Notes: generated from the sequence alone by a model not told the origin. Positions 48,769 to 59,072 are shown, counted from the stretch's first letter. The stretch: DNA of 64,000 nt from Spirosoma telluris (GCA_003259005.1 QLII01000001.1:7369001-7433000); one strand, 5' to 3'. Translations and numbers: made by a program.

Positions 48769-49721
48769 TTAATAAAGGCTGTTCTCTACCGGCCGGATGG
48801 CGTACTTTTCGTCGTTGACGATGTCGAGGATACGCTGATTAAGCTCCTTGATGTAGCTGATCGACGATGGATCGGGAATGTAGGCGGCTTTTCGGGCGAT
48901 GCTGTTGCTTAAGACACCTCTGGCAATCAGCAGTTCTTTCTCGGCATAATGGAATAGCTCCATGTTTTGCAGCGAGAAGAATATCTGCGGCATGACCCGC
49001 TCGAACAGCTCGAACGCTTTGGCATCTTCTCCACTGGAACGCAGGGTGAAAATCCTTTGCAGAATGTCGGCCACGGCCAGTCCCGGCATGACCCCCGAAT
49101 GCCGATGGGAACCAGTTCGAGCATGTATAAACCACCCCATCCTTCGAACAGGCCGATTTTGTCGTTCGTAGCCTGAATAATCTGTTCGAACTTGGGCGCA
49201 CACAGGGGTTCTTCCAGTTTCAGGTATTTGAAGTTCGGATTCTCGTCCATCAGCTCTTTGATGAACCCTACGCTGATCGAAGAGCCGCCGGGGTTAAAGT
49301 CCTGAATCAGAACGGGCGTGTTCGGAATCGACTGTAAAAACTCCGACAGATAGGCTTTCAGGGAGTTTTCGGGTAAGCTGAAAATACGGGGAACCGCCAG
49401 CGAGATAACGTCGGCACCGGCCTGCACGTTAGCCTGTGCCAGTTTGATGGCTACTTTCAGGGAGGGATGGTTCGACTGAGCGACGATTTTTAACCGACCC
49501 GCAGCCCGTTCAACGGCTACCCGAACAACCTGCAATTTCTCGTCGTCGGTCAGTTTGTAAAATTCGCTGGCGTAGGCGGGCAGGCAAACGGCCTTGATCC
49601 CCCCGTCGATGGCAAAGTCGATTAAACTACGGAGTGCGTCTTCGTCGATCTCCTCATTTTCGGTGAATGGTGTTGGAATGATGGGTACTACGCCAAACAG
49701 TTCGTTGTCTGTGTGAATCAT
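48769..49721 (-). CDS. DapA/N-acetylneuraminate-lyase family protein
   Basis: Reconstructed as about 317 residues after adding one base to the C-run 49092-49096, which restores IGIRGVMPGLAVADI. The fold is shown by VVPIIPTPFTENEEID at the N-terminus, AYASEFYKLTDDEK where GTTGE is usual, and KYLKLEEP with the Schiff-base Lys. The region matching the canonical catalytic Tyr (YNxP) reads IQDFNPGG, without Tyr, so the chemistry may differ from DHDPS. It overlaps the transporter gene upstream by four bases. It probably cleaves or dehydrates a 2-oxo acid from the pathway of this operon. Confidence 0.82.
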
Positions 49722-50659
49722 AACTTTGCCGGTTCTTGATTGATATTAGCTACTTTTTTTTGTTGTACTTTACTATCGACAATGGATAGGATAAGGGTTG
49801 AGGCCAGCACGAGCAGACCGCCAATGATGGCCTGCCGGTTCAGGGTTTCGCCAAGCCAGATGGCGGCAATGGGCAGCCCCATGAACGTGATTAGGTAATT
49901 GGATAAGGCAACCTGCGTGGCATCCAGATTTTTCAACGCTTTGAAAAACAGGAGCATCGACAGGAAATTGTGGAAGAGCGTCAGCGAGATCATCCCGATC
50001 CAAGTGTTGGTTGTAAACGATGGCACTTTAGAAAACATCTCGGGCTCGTAGTAGAGTACCAGGGGTGTCAAGAGGATGGACATGACCAGATAGGTGTAAA
50101 AAACCATCTCCATCTCGGTGTACTGGCCCGATACTTTTTTGCACCCTACATTGTAATACGCATTGCCCAGAATGGCCAGGAAAATGAGGCCGTTGCCCAG
50201 GGCATAGCGCGAGCTTAGATCCACTCGTTTAATGTCGTCGGTTGAGCAGAGCGCTACCCCGATGATAGCAATGGCAAAGCTGATCCAGCGGGCGGTGTTC
50301 ATCTTCTCTTTTAGAATCAGAAAGGCGAAAACGGCGGTAATCACGGGTAGCGTCATGACCAGAATAGCCGCGTTGCTGGCCAGTGAGTACTGCGTTCCCC
50401 AGGTCATCAGTACCTGTGACGGAAACGCACCCAAGGCCGCCAACTGCACGAAAATCAGGATATCCTTCAGCTTTTTGCCGCCCTTTCGAAAATCCCGAAT
50501 CACGAATGGAGCCAGGAAAATAGTGGCCAGCAGCATGGGTGCCCAGACGGTAAAATAGGGGCCAACCTGATCCTGAGTCAGTTTGATACTGGTGAAATGA
50601 AAGGCCCAGATCAGGTTGCAGAAAAACAGGATAGCCCACGACTGAATCGACTTGTTCAT
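49718..50659 (-). CDS. EamA/DMT family transporter
   Basis: An intact 313-residue membrane protein with about ten helices arranged as two EamA repeats (WAILFFCNLIWAFHFTSIKL and GNGLIFLAILGNAYYNVGCK start the halves; WLGETLNRQAIIGGLLVLAS ends the second). It overlaps the DapA-like gene by four bases (ATGA) and its own start overlaps the enolase-superfamily stop by four, so all three are translationally coupled. It is likely to move the substrate or product of the pathway across the cytoplasmic membrane. Confidence 0.88.
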   Translation of the reverse strand: MNKSIQSWAILFFCNLIWAFHFTSIKLTQDQVGPYFTVWAPMLLATIFLAPFVIRDFRKGGKKLKDILIFVQLAALGAFPSQVLMTWGTQYSLASNAAILVMTLPVITAVFAFLILKEKMNTARWISFAIAIIGVALCSTDDIKRVDLSSRYALGNGLIFLAILGNAYYNVGCKKVSGQYTEMEMVFYTYLVMSILLTPLVLYYEPEMFSKVPSFTTNTWIGMISLTLFHNFLSMLLFFKALKNLDATQVALSNYLITFMGLPIAAIWLGETLNRQAIIGGLLVLASTLILSIVDSKVQQKKVANINQEPAKL

Positions 50660-51788
50660 AACTTGACGAGCAAGATTTGCCCTGTTTGGTAGGTGTTTAA
50701 GGCATTGTAATCCAGTTCGATACCCAGCCCCGCGCCTGTTGGTACAAGGGCTGCCCCGCTCTCGAATTGAATCGGTTCTACCAGCAGGTCGTCGGTACGA
50801 ACCAGCTCGCCGAACAAATCGGAAGGAATGGTGCAGTTGATACTGGCAGCGGCAATGTGCAGGCCCATCGTTTCCGAAATGCCTAAGTCCACTTCCGAAC
50901 CCCGCCAGCAGGCTTTACCTTCCAGATGGGCGATTTCGGCCAGTAGCACCGAGTTGTAGGCCGATCCGTTGACGTTGTACCCATCGACTGCATCGGCCCG
51001 GACAAAGGCGATCATGTCGCGAATATCCTGGGTGTAGGGCAGCGAAATATGCCGGTACATGGGCATGCCCAGCGTCTCCCGCAGATACTTGAACCCAGCC
51101 ACATCAGCGTGCAAAATCGGGTCTTCCAGCCCTAGCATAATGGTTTTGTCGACGCCTTCCATTAAGCGGAGAGTTGTTTCCACATCGGTCCAGCGCTGGT
51201 TGGGGTCGAGCAGGATTTTGATGCCGTCAGCGCATTTGTCCCGAATGGCTTCTGTCCAAAGTCGAACGGGGTCTTCGTCGGAACATTTGAATTTGAACGC
51301 CTTGTGGCCTTTTTGCATGGCATCGAAGGCTTTCTGGGCGGCATCTTCCGGAGTGCGTCGCCCAGTCCAGCCGAAGCAGTCTATCCGATCGCGGTAGGCC
51401 CCCCGAGTAGTTGGGACACGGGAACGTTCAGCAGCTTGCCCACAACGTCCAGCACCGCTGACTCGAAGGCTTCATAAATTCGCTGGTCGGTGACGGGCAA
51501 TCGACGCCAGTTTAGTTTCAGTACATCCTGCCCTGCCAAGTCCTGCATGGCCCGGTGGAGTAACTCGCCGGATGCACTGCGGTAGGTCTCGCCGATACCG
51601 GTCAGGCCATTGGCAAGCGTGAGTTCAATAATCCATTTGGGTTGATTGGCGAACTCGGTCCACCGCTCGCCCGTCAGAAATTTTTTGGCAAAGGCCGAGT
51701 CTTTGTCGATCACCTCGTCGGAGTTCAGACTGCCCGGTTTAGCCGGTACAATTACTTCGGTGGCCTTTATAGATTGAATGCGTGTCAT
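50656..51788 (-). CDS. Enolase superfamily (mandelate racemase/muconate lactonising) enzyme
   Basis: Reconstructed as about 377 residues after adding one base to the C-run 51399-51404, which restores LGGAYRDRIDCFGWTGRR. The N-terminal capping domain (IIELTLANGLTGIGETY) and the barrel motifs KFKC (KxK-type base), LLDPNQRW (first metal Asp), LGLEDPI (metal Glu) and RADAVDGYN place it in the superfamily that abstracts a proton next to a carboxylate. The exact subgroup and substrate cannot be told. The start ATG overlaps the stop of the upstream dehydrogenase gene (ATGA). Confidence 0.87.
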
Positions 51789-52746
51789 TTGGTCTCTTCG
51801 ACGGAAGTGGGTATATGTTTTTGGGCGAGTTTCCGGATGTCATAGCTGAAGTCGATGAATTTCTCTTCCCACACTTTAGCCGATTCGGGCGTGTAAGGAT
51901 AAAAACCCTGCGCATTCTGTACCCTTTGGCCCCCGACGCGACCAGATCTTCCATCAGTTTCGGGCTTTTGGTGTTGTTGCTGAGGTCAGGAAAGAGGTCT
52001 TTCATCACCGTCAGATAAGCCGGAATACCCGTGAGATCCATGAACCGGAACGGCCCGGCAAAGGTGATCCAGTAACCCAGGTCGTTTCGGAGCGAGCGGT
52101 CCACATCCTCGATGGTGGCGTACCCATTTTCGACCAGATTGAAGGACTCCCGGAGCATGGCGTACATAATCCGGTTGGTAATAAATCCCCGAATGTCTTT
52201 CTTTAGCAACGAGGGTTCCTTGCCCCAGCTTTCGGCCAGTGCCACGATCTCATAGGCATAGGTCAGATCGGAATCTTTTCCGCAGATGACTTCCATGAAA
52301 CGTGTAATGTGCGCCGGTTCAGCCCAGTGAATGCCCAATAGCCGTTCGGGGTGTTTGAGCCCACTCTGTAACACCGACACCGGAATAGCCGAAGTGTTAC
52401 TACCGATGATAGCGGTTGGGGACAGAACCGTTTCCAGACGCTGATACAGACTCTTCTTCTCGTCGATGTTTTCGGTAATCGACTCAATCACAACAGTATG
52501 GTTGCTCAGCAACGAAACATCGTCGGTAATGGTAAGGCGCTCAATAATCGTTTCGGGTGTGTCAATTAGCAACCCTTCCTGTGTCAGTTGGCGCAGATAA
52601 CCCAGTATCCGCTCCCGCGCTTCATCGGCGGTGTCAATTTCTTTAATCAGCGACGTAACCGCATGGCCAGCGGCCAGAATACAGGTGGCAATACTGCTAC
52701 CCATTAAGCCGAGCCCTACGGTGCCGATGCGTATTTTCGATGTCAT
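51785..52746 (-). CDS. 3-hydroxyacyl-CoA dehydrogenase family protein
   Basis: Reconstructed as about 320 residues after adding one base near 51914-51921, which gives GYRNAQGFYPYTPESAKVW and a stop at 51785. The NAD-binding motif is GTVGLGLMGSSIA, with VIESITENIDEKKSLYQRLE and IGSNTSAIPVS typical of the family. The C-terminal domain has RGFITNRIMYAMLRE. Relatives without a CoA ligase nearby often oxidise sugar acids such as gulonate; nothing here suggests fatty-acid oxidation. It is 11 bases after the RidA gene. Confidence 0.85.
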
Positions 52747-52757
52747 ATCTGGCTGGA

Positions 52758-53150
52758 TTAGGCTTGCTTGAGAGTAATTCGGGCAATGGCATCAATTTCG
52801 ATCTTGATCCCATCCGACAGCACTGACTGAACCGTTGTCCGGGCCGGACGTATGCCGGTGAAGAATGACCCATAGGCGGCATCATAGCGATCAAATTCGC
52901 GAATGTCTTCCAGATGGACCGTGCACTTCACTATGTCGTCGATGGTTCCTCCGGCCGCTTCTACAATCTTCTGTATGTGCGACAGGGTCAATAAGGTTTC
53001 TTCTTCGATGGTTCCGTGTTGAACGTCTCCCGATGCTAAGTCTAATGGCCCTTGTCCGCTGATAAACAGCAGATCGCCCACCAGCACCCCTGATGAATAG
53101 GCACCCGTATTGATGGCTTTGTCGGGGTGTTTAATTTCCAGTTTACTCAT
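52758..53150 (-). CDS. RidA/YjgF family enamine-imine deaminase
   Basis: An intact 130-residue protein, standard RidA length. LKHP-like start followed by GAYSSGVLVGDLLFISGQGP and the C-terminal RPARTTVQSVLS contain the conserved Arg that binds the carboxylate. RidA proteins hydrolyse reactive 2-imino or enamino acids made by PLP enzymes or oxidases. Its presence in a catabolic operon suggests an imine intermediate, so the substrate of the pathway probably contains nitrogen. Confidence 0.92.
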   Translation of the reverse strand: MSKLEIKHPDKAINTGAYSSGVLVGDLLFISGQGPLDLASGDVQHGTIEEETLLTLSHIQKIVEAAGGTIDDIVKCTVHLEDIREFDRYDAAYGSFFTGIRPARTTVQSVLSDGIKIEIDAIARITLKQA

Positions 53151-53170
53151 GGTTTTGTTATTATAGTGAA

Positions 53171-53272
53171 TTTACCCCTCCCCAACCCCTCCCCTGAAAT
53201 GCAGGGAGGGGCTAAAAATCCGAGTCTGCACCCTCCCCTTATTTCAAGGGGAGGGCTGGGGTGGGGTAAGTT
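53171..53272. repeat. Palindrome overlapping the creatininase stop codon
   Basis: Left part TTACCCCTCCCCAACCCCTC then CCCTGAAA; right part TTTCAAGGGGAGGGCTGGGG then TGGGGTAA. The right arm encodes the last residues of the creatininase-family protein (LTPPQPSP) and its stop. It could also act as a terminator. Confidence 0.8.
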
Positions 53273-54047
53273 TTGACGATAACGGCCAGTTTTTGAATGA
53301 CTCCAGAAAGCTAACCAGCGCCATTACGGCCTGATCGAATAAATGCTTTCCTTTTTCGGGCGTACCCAACTGAGGCTCACCGCTGCTGCCGTTGCCCGAA
53401 ATAAATTCGGTTTGTTTGAACACCGTTACGCCCCGATACGGCTCGTCGTCTTCCCATCCGATGTAGCCATTCCGGTCGGGTCGTTGCGCCCGTTCCACGC
53501 GATCCATCCAGACTTTTTCGGGGAAAAGGTGGAGCATCAGGCTCGTTTCGTATTCGCAGGCATGACTTAGGGCTGGGCTTTCCATAGGGGATTCTCCAGC
53601 AAAAACGCTACCGGCCAATTCCCAATAAGTGGCCAGGGCAATGGTTGGCTGATGGCTCGCATCGAAGCGTTTGCTCAACACGGCCAGTGCCTGTTTCACC
53701 GGTGTAATATTCCCGCCATGCCCGTTAAGCAGCACGATCCGCTGGTGTCCACTGAGCACCAGCGATTGAACCAAATCGATAATTACCTGCGTGTATAATT
53801 CCGGTGCCAAACTCATCGTACCGCCAAATGCAAGGTGATGGTGACTGGAGCCATAGGGCAAGGTCGGGCAAAGTAAGACTGTATCCGGTAAGGCTTTTTC
53901 GGCCTGTAGCGCCAACTGGGTAACAATATCCGTATCGGTCGATACCGAAAGATGAGGCCCATGTTGCTCAATAGCGGCAATGGGCAGCATAACTACCTTG
54001 TCGGTATGGCTATTAATCTGTGGGTAGCTAAGATCAGTAAACTTCAT
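53244..54047 (-). CDS. Creatininase family amidohydrolase
   Basis: About 267 residues, intact. Start ATG 54047 gives MKFTDLSYPQIN; a Met 7 codons upstream is also in frame. Metal-binding motifs of the family are IAAIEQHGPHLSV, TDTDI, LLNGHGGNITP and ACEYETSLML. Members hydrolyse cyclic amides or formamide-type bonds (creatinine, formylamino compounds). It is the first gene of the overlapping operon and is preceded by two regulator-like sites. The C-terminus LTPPQPSP is encoded by a palindrome arm and is unlikely to belong to the ancestral protein. Confidence 0.88.
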   Translation of the reverse strand: MKFTDLSYPQINSHTDKVVMLPIAAIEQHGPHLSVSTDTDIVTQLALQAEKALPDTVLLCPTLPYGSSHHHLAFGGTMSLAPELYTQVIIDLVQSLVLSGHQRIVLLNGHGGNITPVKQALAVLSKRFDASHQPTIALATYWELAGSVFAGESPMESPALSHACEYETSLMLHLFPEKVWMDRVERAQRPDRNGYIGWEDDEPYRGVTVFKQTEFISGNGSSGEPQLGTPEKGKHLFDQAVMALVSFLESFKNWPLSSKLTPPQPSP

Positions 54048-54153
54048 GGTCGAAGGAGAATAGTGCAACCAACTTGTGCCACAGAATACCCAAAAGGAAA
54101 TAGACGAAACGCGTTTTCATATGGGATGAAGGCTACCAGTCTTATTGAAAAAA

Positions 54154-54182
54154 GTTTACAAAAATAGGTAAAATTTGTTTAC
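54154..54182 (-). promoter_or_regulatory. Two probable GntR/FCD regulator sites before the creatininase operon
   Basis: GTTTACAAAAAT (54154-54165) and AAATTTGTTTAC (54171-54182) each contain most of the TTTGTAAACAAA word found before SusC and before the regulator gene. They lie about 110-135 bases upstream of the creatininase start. Confidence 0.55.
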
Positions 54183-54212
54183 AGTAGCTATTCGGGTCGC
54201 TAAGGGTCGGTT

Positions 54213-54277
54213 TTTGGTTGTTGAGTTATTGATTGTTGGCTAAACTGCTGATAATCAATAACTCAATAACCAATTGT
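54213..54277. repeat. Palindrome, AATAACTCAATAAC family
   Basis: Left arm TTGGTTGTTGAGTTATTGAT pairs with right arm ATCAATAACTCAATAACCAA, with a loop of about 20 bases. It lies just after the SusD stop codon. Words are shared with the elements at 36233 and 40329. Confidence 0.8.
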
Positions 54278-54283
54278 CACACG

Positions 54284-55870
54284 CTAGTTTTTATCCCACC
54301 ACAATGGAGTTGCGGCATTGTCGGGGCCGCCGAGTAAATTGACAGCTTTAGCCACTTCCGGCGCGTTCGTCTGTTTTTCCGAGTCCAGGAAAGGCATCCG
54401 CCGGATAAACGTGCCAGTTGGTAGATCCGTATTTTCGGAGTGAACGACCGGATATAATTTGGGTAGACCGCTTCGGCGTACATCTGCCCAGGCTTCCATT
54501 CCATCGGGATACAGGGCCAGCCATTTCTGTTGGGCTATCTGTTTCCGCTGCATGTCGGTCGATGCGCTCCATTTTACGGGATAATCATTGACCGCTGGCG
54601 AATTCATTCCATCCTGAGGGGCAATCGGAACAGCGGTATTGCTAACATAAGCAGCTATAGCTGCCTGATCCGTTATGCCCCACTGGGCCATCGATGTTTC
54701 GATTCCTTTTTTATACAACTCTTCGGCTGTACCGCCCATACTCCATCCGTTCAGCGCACCTTCGGCCCGCAGGAAATAGGCTTCGGCGGTGTGCATCAGA
54801 TCCTGCGAAACGTTATAGGTCGTTTTCCAGTCGTTATTGACCCAGTTAACCCAGCGTGTACCCATATTGGAGGTATACGGCCTGGAGTTGATCGGAATAA
54901 TTTTTTCGGAGGTGAACAGCCCGTTTCGTACGCCTTCGTAGGTGCCCGTAGTAACCGATGGCTGGAAATAAATAGGCAGCCGTGGATCGTTGTACCCCTT
55001 CAAAATAGATTCCATCGTGGTGCTCATCCGAATATCGTCCCAGCCAGCGGTTACGGCCAAACCATTGTATTCGTTGTACGTGGTCGTTGATTTGGGCATA
55101 TAAGCGTCATCGGCAATATCCGTCAAAACACCCGCGGCTACGGCGGCTTCGGCCTGCTGTTTGGCCAGTGTTGGGTTTACTTTCGAGATTCGCAGGGCAA
55201 GGCGTAGGCGTAGGGTGTTGGCTAGTTTCATCCAGGCTGTTGCCGGATTGGCGTTTTTGCCATACACCAGGTCATAGGAGCCAAATGGTTTTTCGGTTGC
55301 GTGGGCTTTCAAGACCGTAGAGGCTGCATCTAATTTTTTGAAAAAATCATAATAGATCGAATCCTGTGGCGTGTATGAAATATACCGTTTGCCCGAAGCC
55401 GCATCGAAATATGGAATAGGTCCGAAATAATCGGTTATCCGGTGGAACATCCAAACCCACCAGACGTTTGCCACTGCATTCTCGGCCGATTGAGGGGAGG
55501 TTCCGGCCATAATTGTTTTGAGCTGCGGGGCTGCCGAGGTATACACGGGGTTCCAGCAGGCGGGCATCCAGTCCTGCCGAACCACATACCGGTCGGTTGG
55601 GAATGACTGAGCTGCCTGGGCAAAAAACTGAGAGTATACCGATGCTATTGTGCCTTCACCTACTTCAAAATTGTCGGGGCTCAAGGTGGGCGTCATCAGT
55701 GCGTAGGCAAATAGAAACGGGTACTCCGTACTACCCACGCTGCTGATTTTAGTTGGATCGGTATTCAGTGTTTCAAACTGATTGGTGCAATTGGCTAAGC
55801 CAATGCCTACCAGCGCAAGCACAACAAGCTTTGTGGTTGCCGAATAAAGGGAATTTAGCCGGTTTAACAT
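54284..55870 (-). CDS. SusD/RagB-type nutrient-binding outer-membrane lipoprotein
   Basis: About 528 residues, intact. Start ATG 55870 (MLNRLNSLYSATTKLVVLAL) gives a lipoprotein signal ending at GLANC. The mature chain has NQFETLNTDPTKIS near the N-terminus, helical repeats such as AWMKLANTLRLRLALRISKV and the C-terminal QKWLALYPDGMEAWADVRRSG, all typical of the SusD-like 2 family. It sits on the cell surface over the SusC-type channel encoded just upstream and captures the ligand. It is followed by the creatininase operon. Confidence 0.92.
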   Translation of the reverse strand: MLNRLNSLYSATTKLVVLALVGIGLANCTNQFETLNTDPTKISSVGSTEYPFLFAYALMTPTLSPDNFEVGEGTIASVYSQFFAQAAQSFPTDRYVVRQDWMPACWNPVYTSAAPQLKTIMAGTSPQSAENAVANVWWVWMFHRITDYFGPIPYFDAASGKRYISYTPQDSIYYDFFKKLDAASTVLKAHATEKPFGSYDLVYGKNANPATAWMKLANTLRLRLALRISKVNPTLAKQQAEAAVAAGVLTDIADDAYMPKSTTTYNEYNGLAVTAGWDDIRMSTTMESILKGYNDPRLPIYFQPSVTTGTYEGVRNGLFTSEKIIPINSRPYTSNMGTRWVNWVNNDWKTTYNVSQDLMHTAEAYFLRAEGALNGWSMGGTAEELYKKGIETSMAQWGITDQAAIAAYVSNTAVPIAPQDGMNSPAVNDYPVKWSASTDMQRKQIAQQKWLALYPDGMEAWADVRRSGLPKLYPVVHSENTDLPTGTFIRRMPFLDSEKQTNAPEVAKAVNLLGGPDNAATPLWWDKN

Positions 55871-55881
55871 GGTCAAATCGT

Positions 55882-58800
55882 TTAAAAAGATAGTTTGAGG
55901 TTCACACCAATATTTCGGGTCGATGGCAGGTTGTAGTACTCTACGCCCTGGAAGTTGCTGTTGCCAAAGCTGACTTCAGGATCGAAATCCATTTTCCGTT
56001 TACCAATGCCCGGAACGTCGAGAATGGCATTGCCCCGGTAGAGGAAGAACAGATTCCGAGCTACGAACGATAAGCGGGCGTGTTTGAAGAAGCCAGGTAG
56101 CTTCGTGAAATTGTAGCCCAGGGTTAATTCACGTACCCGAACATTGGTGGCGTCGTAGGTGAAGAACTCGCCCCAGGAGTAATCGCCCTGCGCCACGGTT
56201 TGCCAAAATTTCTCAGCGTTAACGGAAACGGTATTGGCTTTGCCTTCTGGAGTTACGCCCGGAATCAGCCAGGAGTTGGCATCCCGAAATGTTGCCGTAC
56301 TGGCCGATGTACCCGCATAGGCCATCTGTGCCGAGGTACCCGAGGTAACGATTCCACCGAACTTGCCGTCAATGAGCAGGTTCAGGTTCCAGTTTTTGTA
56401 GGTAAAATTGTTGCTGAAACCGGCAGTAAATTTCGGGTTAAAGTTGCCTAGTTTTTCAATAGCGTCGGTTTTTACGGGAACCCCATTGGCGTTGACCACA
56501 TACTGACCATTCAGCGTTTGCCATTTGTAACCATACAAATCACCGTACGAACCCCTTCTTTGATGACGGGTGTAGCCATACGAACGTTGGCCGACGAGCC
56601 GAGATAAAACAGGCTCACCCCGTCGTACAGCTCAATTACTTTATTGGTATTTTGGGCATAGTTCAGGCCAATTGTCCAGGCAAAATCCTTTTTTACGATG
56701 GGCTTACCAGTTAGCATCACCTCAAAACCGGAGTTCTGAATATTACCTGCATTCACATTCAGGGTCGAATAGCCGGAAGAAGCTGGAGAAGCTACCTGGA
56801 GCAACTGGTTTTTGGAATTGGTTTTATAATAGGTGAGATCAAGGCCCAGCCGATTGTCGTAGAAGCGCCATTCTGTGCCGATCTCCAGCGACTGAGTCAA
56901 CTCAGGTTTGAGATCTGAAATTGCCTTGGTGCTGCTGCTGGCGATATAGCCACCAAAACCTCCACGGATATAGCTATACGTTTGACCTAACAGGTAAGGG
57001 TTGGCATCGTTCCCTACCTTTGTCATCGAGGCTCGAACCTTGCCAAGGCTAACCCAACTGGGTAACTTGATCATTTCGGAAACGATGGCCGATACGCCCA
57101 CCGATGGATAAAAATAGGAGTAAGGCGATGGTAAGGTGCTCGACCAGTCGTTCCGGGCGGTCAGATCCAGAAACAGGTAGTCCCGGTACGCAAACTGAGC
57201 CGTCCCATAAACCGACTGAAGCTCCCGTTTGCTGGTAACGGCTTCCACTTTCAGCGTAGTGGCATAGCTAAGGTCATATTTATTGGGGAAACCCAGGCCG
57301 TCGGCTGCATTGACGCGGTGGCGCAGGCTGCGGGTCAATACCGAACTACCCAGGTTATAGTTCACTTTCAAATCACTCGTCAGGCGGTTGGTACCGGTCA
57401 GCAAAACGTCGAGGTTGCGCTCGGCTATGAAATCGTTGCCTTCCGAGTAATACCCCCCCGGCTGACGGGCATAGTTAACGGTGTTGTTGGCGTATTTCTG
57501 GGTAATGAAGTCGTTGTAACTATCGGAGCTAACGCGTCCCTGAATGTTCAGCCAGTCGGTGAGTTTGTAGCGCATCACAAGCAGGCCCGTTACCCGACTA
57601 CGGTTCTCGTCGTGGTGGGTGTTGTTGATGGTCCAGTAGGGGTTCATATACACGGCATCCGTAGTGGTCCAGTAGGTAGGTGTTTCAACTCCACTGACGT
57701 TCACGGTTTTATACGACTTTAAGGTTTCGGGGTCCACACTTCGGGGAATTCGGAAAATGTTGGCAACAACCAGGCCGTCGCCCCCTACACCGGGTTTGTC
57801 GTAAATGTTCTGAACCATGTAGGTGATCTTGGCATCGACAGACAGACGGCTCGTCAGGTCCACGCTCAGCCGCCCATTGAAGGTGTTTCTAGACAAGCGG
57901 TTGTTGGGCACGATGCCATTGATGTAATTGTTCGAGTACGACAGATAGGTCTGTACTTTATCGGAGCCGCCACTCACGCCCACTGAATTATTGGTCGATA
58001 CCGCTGTCTGGAAAAAGTCTTTGATATTGTCGGGATAGGCCTGAAGATTCACTGTTTTGCCCTGCCAATTGGTTACGCTTTGTCCGCTGATGGCAGGTCC
58101 CCAGCTGCCGCTTGCCAGGGTCGAGTAGGTTCCTCCCGACCCCTGCGCGTACGAATTCTGGAGGTTAGGCGTGGTTAATGCCCGATCAATAGTCACCCCT
58201 GAATTGATATTGACATCGATCTTTCCGCTTTTCCCTTTTTTCGTCGTGATAATAATCACCCCGTTGGCGGCCCGACTACCGTATAGAGCGGCCCCGGCGG
58301 CCCCTTTCAATACGTTAAGCGACTCAATATCATCGGGATTGATACTCGATGCGCCGTCACTGCCGCTTTGTCCACCGGCATCATTCCGTACCTGACCAGC
58401 GGGTGTCGAGTTGTCGATGGGCACCCCATCGACAACGATCAGGGCATTGTTGGAGCCCTGAATGGAGCGGTTTCCCCGAAGAACAATCCGGGTTGCTCCG
58501 CCGGGGCCGTTTGCCGATGGTGTAATGGTCAAACCGGCAATTTTCCCCGAAAGCGTGTTGGTAAAGTTGGCATCCCGAACCTCGTTAATTTGCTCACCAC
58601 CAATCTTCTGGATCGAATAGGTAATGGTTTTAGCCGCCCGTTCGATACCGAGTGCCGTTACGACCACTTCGCGCAGTACCATACTGCTTTCCGACAGGAC
58701 GATGTCGCCTAGAGCAGAGCGATTGCCCACTTCAATTTCCTGCGGTGTCATGCCGATATAGGAAATGACGAGCGAGCTAATAGCATTGGAAACGGATAGC

Positions 58801-59072
58801 GTAAACTTTCCATCAGCATCGGTTGTAACGCCTGTATTACTGCCTTTGGCGACAATGGTTGCGCCCGGAACGGGGCTTTTCTGGTTATCCAGCACGCGGC
58901 CTGTAATCTGCTTGACCTGTTGGGCGAAGGCTTGATTCGCTATAGACAGGTTCATCAGACTCAATGCCCCTTCGATGCCGAGCAGAAAGATGGTTAGGTG
59001 GAAAACCCGCCGGATGTGCTTGCCTGTACTGCGATCAGGACAACTGACGGATGCTTTGGCTTGTGTTTTCAT
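55882..59072 (-). CDS. SusC/RagA-type TonB-linked outer-membrane channel
   Basis: Reconstructed as about 1063 residues after adding one base near 56549-56556, which joins VIKEGVSYGDLYGYKWQTL. ATG 59072 (MKTQAKASVS) is preferred; a Met 6 codons earlier is in frame. Parts: signal peptide ending in QAFAQ, carboxypeptidase-regulatory-like domain (ITGRVLDNQKSPVPGATIVA), plug with VVVDGVPIDNSTP and the SusC-type INPDDIESLNVLKGAAGAAL then YGSRAANGVIIITTKKG, and a beta-barrel ending in NIGVNLKLSF. It imports an oligomer with energy from TonB. SusD follows 11 bases later in the same operon. Confidence 0.93.

Noticed and set aside
54530-55090. 186-residue plus-strand frame
   Set aside because: It is antisense to the intact SusD gene and has no recognisable protein features.
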